From Sphingobacterium sp. (GTDB lineage: Bacteria; Bacteroidota; Bacteroidia; SpSt-205), in NCBI GenBank assembly GCA_028276345.1, contig JAPYWM010000102.1:1-5477 (forward strand): a DNA stretch of 5,477 nucleotides, read 5' to 3'. Of the stretch, positions 1-5,477 are shown piece after piece. The stretch's first letter is position 1, and every line of letters begins with the position of its first letter. The position numbers and the translations under genes were made by a program. The notes under the pieces were generated by a model that saw only the letters and a program-made list of their open reading frames with translations, was not told where the DNA came from and did no database searches.

Positions 1-783
1 GCGGCCTCGCTGGAGTATGCGGGCGTTCGCCGGGGCGGAAAGGGCCTCTTTGGCTGGATGTGGCGGCTTCCCTGGTTTGATGCGGACCGGCCGCTCTTTG
101 CGTATAGCATTGCCGGCCTGCTCATCTTTATCTATGGGGGGCTGACGGGTATTGTCAATGCCTCATACAATATCAACCAGACCATTCACAATACCGGCTT
201 TATCTCGGGGCACTTTCACATGACGGTAGGGGGGCCTGTATTCCTGATGATTCTGGGGATGAGCTTAGAGCTGATTCGCCAGCTGACGGGCAAGCCCATT
301 CGTCTCAAAGGCTGGAATATAGCTGTGCCCTATTTGTGGATTTTAGGGCTGATGGTATTTTCTACGGCGATGATGTACGGCGGGCTTATGGGGCAGCCGC
401 GCCGCACAAATATGGGCCTCTCGTACTTAGACCCTTCCTCGCCGCACTTCCGGGCAGACTGGGTGCCTACCGCCTTCTTGACGGGGATAGGCGCCACTAT
501 CCTCACTATGGCCTTTATGATTTATCTGGCGGTGCTTTTTAGTACCCTACTGGGGAAGGCCGAAGCCTCCGCTGGTGTGCTGAGCTTCCCCACAGCGGAG
601 AGCCTCCACGAAGAGGCCCTCGAAGCCGACCTGGTTGCCCGTCTGCGACCTTGGCTGGTCGTGGCGGTGATTCTGATTATCGTCTCGTACTGGGTGCCCC
701 TCAGACAGGCCCTTGGCACTCCGCAAGGCGCCCCGCCCTACAACCCGGACAACCCTGTGCCCGTCGTCAAAGTCAAAAATTAA
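1..783 (+). CDS. B-type (ba3-like) haem-copper cytochrome c oxidase subunit I, C-terminal part (5' end outside window)
   Basis: Catalytic subunit of a proton-pumping terminal oxidase in the inner membrane, reducing O2 to water with electrons from cytochrome c. The frame is open from base 1, so the Met codon at 58 is internal; 260 residues are visible. The motif IHNTGFISGHFHM (visible residues 63-75) is the helix X signature: His71 and His73 are the expected ligands of the high-spin and low-spin haems. HNT followed by GHFH resembles the Thermus ba3 subunit, whereas A-type enzymes have HDT and AHFH. The later GQPRRT loop also fits B-type enzymes. About five hydrophobic segments remain, consistent with helices IX-XIII; a thirteenth helix (visible residues about 217-235) is a ba3 trait. 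The CuB-ligand and Tyr-His helix VI lies upstream and cannot be checked. The sco and cytochrome c genes follow directly, so this is the promoter-side part of one operon. Family call is firm; the B-type subclass is likely. Confidence 0.93.
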   Translation, partial: AASLEYAGVRRGGKGLFGWMWRLPWFDADRPLFAYSIAGLLIFIYGGLTGIVNASYNINQTIHNTGFISGHFHMTVGGPVFLMILGMSLELIRQLTGKPIRLKGWNIAVPYLWILGLMVFSTAMMYGGLMGQPRRTNMGLSYLDPSSPHFRADWVPTAFLTGIGATILTMAFMIYLAVLFSTLLGKAEASAGVLSFPTAESLHEEALEADLVARLRPWLVVAVILIIVSYWVPLRQALGTPQGAPPYNPDNPVPVVKVKN

Positions 784-788
784 CGCGC

Positions 789-1409
789 ATGCGTAGGTCG
801 GCGGCTTGGCTGTATGGGGTTCTGGCGGGAGCGGCGCTGCTGGTAGGCGGGTTCTCCTGGTATGAACGGGAGCACCTACCCGAGCCGGCGTCGCCGCAGC
901 CCCTCTGGCCCCGACTCGCTGCCTATCCGCTTACCGATGAAGAAGGTCGTCCTTTTGCGCTAGAGAGCCTGCGCCGGAACGTGGTCATTCTGGCCTTCAT
1001 CTACACGCGCTGCCCCTCGGTCTGTCCCCGACTTAGTGGCGTGATGCAGGAGCTTCTTTCCGGGGTAGAAGTAGGGGCGCCGGTGGCGGCGCTTTCTATC
1101 TCGTTGGACCCAGAACGGGACACGGGTGCGGTGCTCACCACCTATGCGTCAGCTTATGCTGTGGCTGGGCGAACGTGGCGGTATGTGCGCCCACAAAGCC
1201 AACCGTACGCCTTCCTCATGGCGCGGGAGGTTTTTGGCGTAACGGCTACTACCCTTCCCGGCCAGGCGGAGATTCTCCACAATGACGCCTTCTTCTTAAT
1301 AGGCTGCGAGGGCCAGGTCTACGGGCCGTACGCCAGCACCGACCTTGAAAAAGCCCGAAAACACCTTCAAAAACTGATAAGCTTATGCGAACGCTCGTCA
1401 TCTGGATAA
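789..1409 (+). CDS. SCO1/SenC/PrrC family copper chaperone for cytochrome oxidase assembly
   Basis: A 206-residue membrane-anchored thioredoxin-fold protein facing the periplasm. Family members bind copper and help metallate the CuA site of cytochrome oxidase subunit II, or act as thiol reductants in that process. Visible hallmarks are an N-terminal membrane anchor or uncleaved signal (residues about 5-23), the copper-binding CPSVC motif (Cys75, Cys79), the family motif SLDPERDT (residues 105-112), and the third copper ligand His164 in ILHNDAFFLI. All three ligands are therefore intact and the length is normal for the family. The ATG at 789 is chosen because it puts the hydrophobic anchor at the N-terminus and lies 5 nt after the oxidase stop codon; the frame is open further upstream but there overlaps the oxidase gene. 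No Shine-Dalgarno is seen, so translation is probably coupled. The 3' end overlaps the cytochrome c gene by 25 nt. Confidence 0.93.
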   Translation: MRRSAAWLYGVLAGAALLVGGFSWYEREHLPEPASPQPLWPRLAAYPLTDEEGRPFALESLRRNVVILAFIYTRCPSVCPRLSGVMQELLSGVEVGAPVAALSISLDPERDTGAVLTTYASAYAVAGRTWRYVRPQSQPYAFLMAREVFGVTATTLPGQAEILHNDAFFLIGCEGQVYGPYASTDLEKARKHLQKLISLCERSSSG

Positions 1410-1414
1410 GCTTA
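1376..1414 (+). repeat. Pair of 10-bp direct repeats at the sco/cytochrome c overlap
   Basis: GATAAGCTTA occurs at 1376-1385 and again at 1405-1414, 29 bp apart. The first copy ends on the A of the cytochrome c start codon; the second supplies the TAA stop of sco. Each contains the 8-bp palindrome TAAGCTTA. Both copies encode Ile-Ser-Leu, in the sco frame for the first and the cytochrome c frame for the second. It may be chance or the trace of a small duplication that created the overlap. Confidence 0.5.
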
Positions 1415-1939
1415 GGCCTTATTGGCCTGGCACTTGCCCAAAGCGAAGACAAGGGAAAGAACCTATTTCAGCAGCGGTGTGCTGCCTGCCATAAACTGGA
1501 GCAGAAGCTCATTGGGCCGCCCTTGGCTGGGATTAGCCAGCGCCGGGAGAAAAGCTGGTTTGCCCAGTTTGTCCTGAACTCACAGGCGCTCATTCAGGCC
1601 GGCGATAAGGCAGCCGTAGAAGTCTACGAAGCCTACAATAAACAGGTGATGCCCCCGCATCCAGACCTCTCGCAGGAAGACATAGAGGCGCTCTGGGCTT
1701 ACCTGAATGTCAGTACGTCGGCGTCGACGAGTGGGCCAGTAGCTTCGGCGGCCGCCTCATCCGCTTCTGCCGAAGAGAAGGCCATCAAGTACCCCGGCGA
1801 AGTCCGTCCTCTCTCCCAGGAGGAGGCGGGCTTTTTGCGGCAGACGTTCTGGCTGCTGGTAGCGATGACGGTGGGGGTAACGCTCCTTTTAGGGTTGGCG
1901 ATTCATGTCGTGAGCACACGGCGGCGCTCTTCTTCCTGA
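1385..1939 (+). CDS. Monohaem c-type cytochrome with C-terminal membrane anchor
   Basis: A 184-residue class I-like cytochrome c, likely the electron donor or an accessory subunit of the oxidase encoded just upstream. A Sec signal peptide covers residues 1-18 (cleavage probably after ALA). The single haem attachment site is CAACH (Cys32, Cys35, His36); the distal axial ligand is probably Met89 in KQVMPPH. The haem domain ends near residue 108 (ALWAYL, the usual C-terminal helix). A Ser/Ala-rich flexible linker follows (about 109-130), then one transmembrane helix (about 154-175) and a short basic tail, placing the haem domain in the periplasm on a tether. The start overlaps the sco stop by 25 nt, and the 3' end overlaps the convergent glycosyltransferase gene by 37 nt. 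The start is supported by the signal peptide. The electron-donor role is inferred from position; a role independent of this oxidase is possible. Confidence 0.92.
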   Translation: MRTLVIWISLGLIGLALAQSEDKGKNLFQQRCAACHKLEQKLIGPPLAGISQRREKSWFAQFVLNSQALIQAGDKAAVEVYEAYNKQVMPPHPDLSQEDIEALWAYLNVSTSASTSGPVASAAASSASAEEKAIKYPGEVRPLSQEEAGFLRQTFWLLVAMTVGVTLLLGLAIHVVSTRRRSSS

Positions 1940-3165
1940 AAGAGCCCCTCGTACACAGCCTGGTAGCGGTCCAGCCCGACTTCTAAGCTCAGGATAGGCC
2001 GCGTGAGCACGGAGAGTGGCGCAGGCAGCGTGAATCTCTCCTGTCGGAGAAACTGAAACACCCGCTCCACCACGCTGGGGATTTCCTCCCGAGACTGATA
2101 AGGGAAAAGGCCGGGTAACTGCCCGGCCAGTTTTTTTACGTCGCCGATGGCCGTAGCGATGACGGGGAGGTCTGCTGCGAGGTATTCGGCTACCTTAGTG
2201 AAGGAAGAGCCTACCTTGGCAAAGGTGGGCAGAACCGTAGCCATGCCTACGTCCGCAGCGGATAAGTAGGAGGGCATTTCCATACGGGAGGCGAAAGCCG
2301 CCCGATATTGCGAAAGCGGAAGCCCTCGCTGCTGAATGAGCCTTTCCAGGGAGGAAGTCTCATTCGGCGTCAGCACCAGCAGAAAAACTTTGGGGTCTAT
2401 TCTGTAAGCGGCCTCAAATATATCCACGATGTCCCCAGGCGCATAGTGAGAGGCGAGGGAGCCGCTATATAGAAGAAGGGTAGCATCGGCTGGGATGTTG
2501 AGGGTTTCTCGAATAGATTGACGAGCCTGCTGGCGCTGAGCCGGCGCTAAATGAAAGAACTCATAGTCGGCCACACAGGGGATGACCGTGATTTTTTGGG
2601 GGGGAATGCCCCATGAAAGGAGCACTTCCTTAGCAGCTTCGGTCAGGACAATGATGGCGGTGGCGGCCCTTAGCATAGTCTGCTCGCGCTTTTTCCACAG
2701 GTGATAGAGATAGTTGTAAAGGGGATGGCCTTGAGGCCAGAAGCCGTAATCCCGCCGCTCATCCGCCCAGAAGCCCCGCATGTCAAAAATCCACGGTTGC
2801 CCGGTTCGGGCACTGAGCCGATGCGCTACCCATCCCGCTACATAACTACGGGCATGGTAGACATCGTAGCTTCTTTCCCTTGTTAGCTTCCAAGCTACTT
2901 GAAAAAAACGCCACTCGTCGTAAGCCTTGGAGAGCAAGGGCGGCTTTGTGTGAAATTTCTGTGGGTACCAGCCAATACCCTCTGTGGATAGCATCTCCCG
3001 AAGCTTTTCGCCCGAAGCCGCGTAACGTTCTGTCTTTTCAAAGCTCACGATGTCCGGTGCGAAGACTTCCCCTATGCGCCGCCGAAGCCCCACTATATAA
3101 GGCAAAATCTGCGACCGCCCTAAGGGGTCCGTTAGCCCATCATACGTCAAGTAGAGCACCCGCAC
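1903..3165 (-). CDS. GT4-type (GT-B fold) glycosyltransferase
   Basis: A 420-residue cytoplasmic glycosyltransferase that should transfer a sugar from a nucleotide-sugar donor to a glycan or lipid-linked acceptor, probably for surface polysaccharide; the substrate cannot be read from sequence. The N-terminus VLYLTYDGLTDPLGRSQ and the motif DMRGFWADER (residues 128-137) are typical of this subfamily. The C-terminal donor-binding half includes LLLYSGSL (230-237) and KVAEYLAADLPVIAT (324-338), the counterpart of the GT4 sugar-nucleotide region with Glu327. No membrane segment is evident. The open frame runs back to a GTG at 3180, giving five extra residues (MYLCR). I prefer the GTG at 3165 because relatives begin at this point (M-R-V-L-Y-L-T-Y-D-G) and because a TACCTTTG promoter element occupies 3177-3170, inside the longer version. 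The 3' end overlaps cytochrome c by 37 nt, convergently. It is not obviously linked to respiration. Confidence 0.9.
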   Translation of the reverse strand: MRVLYLTYDGLTDPLGRSQILPYIVGLRRRIGEVFAPDIVSFEKTERYAASGEKLREMLSTEGIGWYPQKFHTKPPLLSKAYDEWRFFQVAWKLTRERSYDVYHARSYVAGWVAHRLSARTGQPWIFDMRGFWADERRDYGFWPQGHPLYNYLYHLWKKREQTMLRAATAIIVLTEAAKEVLLSWGIPPQKITVIPCVADYEFFHLAPAQRQQARQSIRETLNIPADATLLLYSGSLASHYAPGDIVDIFEAAYRIDPKVFLLVLTPNETSSLERLIQQRGLPLSQYRAAFASRMEMPSYLSAADVGMATVLPTFAKVGSSFTKVAEYLAADLPVIATAIGDVKKLAGQLPGLFPYQSREEIPSVVERVFQFLRQERFTLPAPLSVLTRPILSLEVGLDRYQAVYEGLFQEEERRRVLTT

Positions 3166-3169
3166 TCGG

Positions 3170-3177
3170 CAAAGGTA
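3170..3177 (-). promoter_or_regulatory. Bacteroidota-type -7 promoter element (TACCTTTG) for the glycosyltransferase gene
   Basis: Read on the minus strand the sequence is TACCTTTG, a perfect match to the TAnnTTTG -7 consensus of Bacteroidota. It lies 4 nt before the preferred GTG start at 3165, so transcription would begin at or next to the start codon. No TTG -33 element is visible at the usual spacing, which lowers confidence. Confidence 0.55.
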
Positions 3178-3225
3178 CACGCCGTGCCTGGCCAGACGGA
3201 GACGTTACATTTCAAATTGTTTCTG

Positions 3226-3233
3226 TACCTTTG
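3226..3233 (+). promoter_or_regulatory. Bacteroidota-type -7 promoter element (TACCTTTG) for the lipoprotein gene
   Basis: TACCTTTG matches the TAnnTTTG consensus exactly and lies 7 nt before the ATG at 3241. The surrounding stretch (about 3205-3233) is AT-rich compared with the neighbouring genes. At the -33 position there is only TTA (3205-3207, 18-nt spacer) instead of TTG. The expected transcription start falls at or just before the ATG, leaving no room for a ribosome binding site. Confidence 0.65.
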
Positions 3234-3240
3234 TAGCGCT

Positions 3241-4122
3241 ATGATGCGCGTGCCGATAGCAGCAAGATGGCTCCTCCTGGGAGCCCTGAGTGCCGCTTAC
3301 CTCTTAAGCGGCTGTAAGAAGAAAGAGAAAGACCAGCCCTCTGGAGGTTCCCCAAACCCTGTTGACTCTGCATGGGTGGCGGTCACGGATGGAAGCTCGC
3401 CGCAGGGGGTGCGTGTTCATGTGGAGGCCCTCCTGCATCCGAGTCAAAACGGCCAGGTACGTGAGGGCTACAATCGCTTCCGCATCAAGGTAGAGGGCTA
3501 CTCGGGCAACGATGTCCAGCTCTTGCCGATGATGTACATGACCTCAACGAAGCACACTTGTCCCACGAAGCAGCCCGACGGTATAGCGCCTGATGGCTAC
3601 TTCTATGCCGAAGCCTTCTTTCAGATGCCCTCGACAGTAGATGCGAATGGCAATGTCACGGAATCCTGGAAGCTCCATGTGATCCTGGGTGGGAATGACA
3701 CCGCCACGGCCGACCTGCGTGTGTATCCCCATTCCAACGGCTGGGTGCGCGTAAAGGGGTTCAATACCAGCATGGGGCAGGTTAGACTATTGTACGAATT
3801 CCGGCCTGAGGGGGCTTTCAAGGTGGGCACCGTGCCCGTGCGCATGTATGTCTATCGGCGGGATATGACCATACCGCATGATAGGCTCGATGGCTTTCTG
3901 TCGGCCTCGGATATGGTCCAGGTCGTCCAGCTAAAAACGTGGATGCCCAGCATGGATCACGGCGCCGAAGGAAACCAACCGGCCCAGCCCGTCTCTAACA
4001 GCTTTGGTCTCTATAAGGGGCAGGTTGGTTTCAATATGACTGGCGACTGGGATATTTATCTGGCTTTCGTGCGTCCGCAAGGCGATACCCTCGGCCTGGA
4101 CACGGTCACGGTGCGCTTCTAA
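3241..4122 (+). CDS. Lipoprotein with two tandem YtkA/FixH-like putative metal-binding domains
   Basis: A 293-residue predicted lipoprotein. The signal peptide ends in lipobox LLSGC with lipidated Cys25, followed by KKKEK and a Ser/Gly/Pro-rich spacer. The mature part seems to hold two diverged copies of one beta-sandwich-like domain. In the first, YM(99-100), His105 and QP(111-112) are followed by G119-F127-M129; in the second, WM(234-235), His240 and QP(246-247) are followed by G256-F264-M266. The second copy, with MPSMDH and then G-Y, F-M and G-W positions, resembles the YtkA-like/FixH family, members of which occur in copper and oxidase contexts. The Met/His cluster (Met235, Met238, His240; Met97, Met98, Met100, His105, Cys107 in copy one) could bind copper. 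An ATG at 3244 is an equally possible start. A start further upstream at 3184 is rejected because it precedes the promoter and spoils the signal peptide. The lipoprotein call is firm; the metal role is inference. Confidence 0.85.
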   Translation: MMRVPIAARWLLLGALSAAYLLSGCKKKEKDQPSGGSPNPVDSAWVAVTDGSSPQGVRVHVEALLHPSQNGQVREGYNRFRIKVEGYSGNDVQLLPMMYMTSTKHTCPTKQPDGIAPDGYFYAEAFFQMPSTVDANGNVTESWKLHVILGGNDTATADLRVYPHSNGWVRVKGFNTSMGQVRLLYEFRPEGAFKVGTVPVRMYVYRRDMTIPHDRLDGFLSASDMVQVVQLKTWMPSMDHGAEGNQPAQPVSNSFGLYKGQVGFNMTGDWDIYLAFVRPQGDTLGLDTVTVRF

Positions 4123-4144
4123 GGCGCTCTACCAAGTAAGCGTG

Positions 4145-4185
4145 GGCCCTGCTTCCCCCAGGATGGTGGAGCAGGGCCTTTTTTT
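4145..4185 (+). terminator. Intrinsic terminator after the lipoprotein gene
   Basis: GGCCCTGCT (4145-4153) pairs perfectly with AGCAGGGCC (4170-4178), giving a 9-bp GC-rich stem. It is followed at once by seven T residues (4179-4185). The 16-nt loop may pair further in part. It starts 22 nt after the lipoprotein stop. The T-tract supplies two bases of the stop codon of the convergent gene (4184-4186). On the minus strand the same hairpin lacks a following T-run, so it should act mainly in the + direction. Confidence 0.88.
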
Positions 4186-5477
4186 ATTGGAGCTCTAACC
4201 GCACCAGGATAAACTGCCCCGTCCGTTGACGGTAATAGGCTATGAGCCCCTCGGTATTGCTCAGCTGCTTCGTATAACGTCGGTAAAAGACATCACTGGG
4301 CCGAAAGCCCTGAATCAGCGGTCGCGGGGAGCTTATCTCCCCACGCTCGTTTATCGACACGATAAAAATCTGACTTCCCACCCCGCGCTCGTAAGCGCGG
4401 TATATCAAATACACGGCTTCTGGCCCCACCAGCAGGCCATAGGATAGCTCGGTGCTATTAGCACTGCTTTGCGACTTGGGCAGGATCCGCACCCACTGCA
4501 ATTCCCCTATCGAGTCCACCGAAAAAATCAGCACATCATCATAGTGATAGACATCCTGCGTCTGCCAGAAGCCATAAAAGTCCCGAAAAGTCATCGTCGT
4601 GATGTAAAACTGTTCGCCAATCAGGATGGCGCCGCCTTCGCGCTGGGGGATGAGATAGTCTAAGTAGAGGTCTGGGATACCGCGTCCCCGGGCGATTTGC
4701 CGCTCGGAGAGGTAGCGCTGAAGGATGTCTTGGGTAAGGGGCGTTTTTTGTGTAATCGTGAGAAAGAAGCCAGGCAACCTCACGTCAGCAAAGACGAGGC
4801 CCCGCACCTGCATGCCGCGCCGCTCCGAGTAAAATGCCGCTACGCGGATGCTCTGCCGCTCAATCCGAAAAGTCGGCTCAATCAGATACACCTCGCCCAC
4901 TTCCAGGGGCAGCTGAAGGGTGAGGTTCTCCCAGGGGACATAACGAAAAAGCACATAAGTCGGATACGGGGATGAGCGCTCGCGGACTTTCCCCAGTGCG
5001 TAGAGGGTGCCATCATAGCCGGGCTGAAGGGGACGCCGGATTTCCAGATCACGCTCCGTATAGGGGGCTGTCCACACCCCGCCGAACGTCGTATCCACGC
5101 CTACCACGAAATAGCCAATCTGATCTAAGCTATCCGCCGGCCGCCGTATGGAAAAGCTCAAGCAGGCCCACTGCCGGTTGGGACTGTACGTGAGTTCTAC
5201 CCGCTTCTCGTCAGCGAGAGGGAGACGTAGCACTTCCCGGGCTCGGGCTATGACTTTTCCGCCAAGGGTGATTTCATAGGCTAAAAGGCTCAGCTGCTTT
5301 TCGCGTAGAAGCTGTGTGAAAACCCAGATAGTCGTATCTACCACCGCCAGCTGCGTCAGCTCTTCGCCCGTATCCTGATCATACAGGTCGAGACTCCATT
5401 CATGAACCCAGTCGGCGTTGTACTTATGCAGGGTAAGCGTACGGCTGGAAGTTACACTGCGATAAGAAATGAAGACC
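4184..5477 (-). CDS. Hypothetical protein, probably all-beta, N-terminus outside window
   Basis: I do not recognise a named function. The frame is open to the right edge of the window, giving 430 visible residues; the GTG at 5344 is internal, and 44 in-frame residues precede it (including WVHEWSLDLYDQDTGEEL). The sequence alternates short beta-like strands, with many Tyr, Arg and aromatic residues and no clear transmembrane helix. Stretches such as DDVLIFSVDSIGELQWVRI (visible 313-331) and QIFIVSINERGEI (369-381) share a pattern of hydrophobic strand, Asp/Asn turn, Gly and next strand, suggesting a beta-propeller-like fold. The segment GGAILIGEQFYI (about 281-292) and the ILPKSQ motif after the W recall large uncharacterised secreted proteins of Bacteroidota, but that is from memory and unsure. 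A signal peptide, if any, lies outside the window. It converges on the lipoprotein gene, with its stop codon inside that gene's terminator T-tract. Real coding status is well supported by length and composition. Confidence 0.82.
   Translation of the reverse strand, partial: VFISYRSVTSSRTLTLHKYNADWVHEWSLDLYDQDTGEELTQLAVVDTTIWVFTQLLREKQLSLLAYEITLGGKVIARAREVLRLPLADEKRVELTYSPNRQWACLSFSIRRPADSLDQIGYFVVGVDTTFGGVWTAPYTERDLEIRRPLQPGYDGTLYALGKVRERSSPYPTYVLFRYVPWENLTLQLPLEVGEVYLIEPTFRIERQSIRVAAFYSERRGMQVRGLVFADVRLPGFFLTITQKTPLTQDILQRYLSERQIARGRGIPDLYLDYLIPQREGGAILIGEQFYITTMTFRDFYGFWQTQDVYHYDDVLIFSVDSIGELQWVRILPKSQSSANSTELSYGLLVGPEAVYLIYRAYERGVGSQIFIVSINERGEISSPRPLIQGFRPSDVFYRRYTKQLSNTEGLIAYYRQRTGQFILVRLELQ

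Larger units (their letters stand above)
3170..3233. repeat. 10-bp perfect inverted repeat between divergent genes
   Basis: CAAAGGTACA at 3170-3179 is the exact reverse complement of TGTACCTTTG at 3224-3233, with 44 nt between the arms. Each arm contains the predicted -7 element of one of the two divergent genes. The symmetry may simply reflect two similar promoters facing apart, or it may also be a binding site for a shared regulator. Confidence 0.7.

Noticed and set aside
522..719. Small minus-strand frame inside the oxidase gene, and similar short frames opposite the other genes
   Set aside because: They are shadows of strong coding frames, with low-complexity Arg/Ser/Pro-rich translations and no start signals.
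58..783. Oxidase subunit I starting at the ATG at 58
   Set aside because: The frame is open to base 1 and the protein would lack helices I-VIII; the gene is cut by the window edge and the Met is internal.
651..788. Upstream extension of sco into the oxidase gene
   Set aside because: It would overlap the oxidase frame by about 130 nt and bury the membrane anchor; the ATG at 789 gives a normal Sco N-terminus.
1414..1428. Short hairpin AGGCC-TTATT-GGCCT early in the cytochrome gene
   Set aside because: Only 5 bp of stem with no T-run, inside the coding region for the signal peptide; no support for a regulatory role.
3184..3240. Lipoprotein start at the ATG at 3184
   Set aside because: It lies upstream of the predicted promoter and adds 19 residues before a complete lipoprotein signal peptide.
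4184..5344. Last gene starting at the GTG at 5344
   Set aside because: In-frame coding sequence with the same character continues to the window end, and the residues after the GTG do not look like an N-terminus or signal peptide.
1..5477. CRISPR array, tRNA, rRNA, riboswitch or insertion sequence
   Set aside because: No regularly spaced repeats, no recognisable structural RNA and no transposase; almost every base is within a gene.

Overview
The window looks like chromosome from a member of the Bacteroidota or a near relative (Rhodothermota/Chlorobiota type), probably an aerobe. Three things point that way: two copies of the -7 promoter element TACCTTTG (consensus TAnnTTTG, characteristic of this group), starts with no Shine-Dalgarno sequence, and a lipoprotein and a hypothetical protein of the style common in these bacteria. 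The DNA is fairly GC-rich, so a thermophilic lineage is possible, but that is inference. No mobile element, CRISPR array, tRNA or rRNA is visible.

Layout. Bases 1-1939 (+) are the end of a respiratory operon. It holds the C-terminal part of subunit I of a B-type (ba3-like) haem-copper oxidase, then a SCO1/SenC copper chaperone after a 5-nt gap, then a single-haem cytochrome c anchored by a C-terminal helix, which overlaps sco by 25 nt. Together they make a terminal oxidase, the factor expected to help metallate its copper site, and a likely electron donor. Converging on this operon, and overlapping its last gene by 37 nt, is a GT4-type glycosyltransferase on the minus strand (1903-3165).

The glycosyltransferase is divergent from a lipoprotein gene (3241-4122, +). 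The 75-nt gap between them and the first bases of the glycosyltransferase frame carry a 10-bp inverted repeat, each arm being a TACCTTTG promoter element. Each element lies only 4 to 7 nt from a plausible start codon, so both messages are predicted to be leaderless or nearly so. The lipoprotein contains two diverged copies of a YtkA/FixH-like domain with Met/His(/Cys) clusters that could bind copper. A strong intrinsic terminator follows it.

The T-tract of that terminator runs into the stop codon of the last gene (4184-5477, minus), a large protein of unknown function, probably all-beta, whose N-terminus lies beyond the window edge.

The most interesting observations are the mirrored leaderless-promoter pair, the duplicated putative metal-binding lipoprotein close to an oxidase/Sco operon, and the very tight gene packing. 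I found no clear evidence of a wholly new system.
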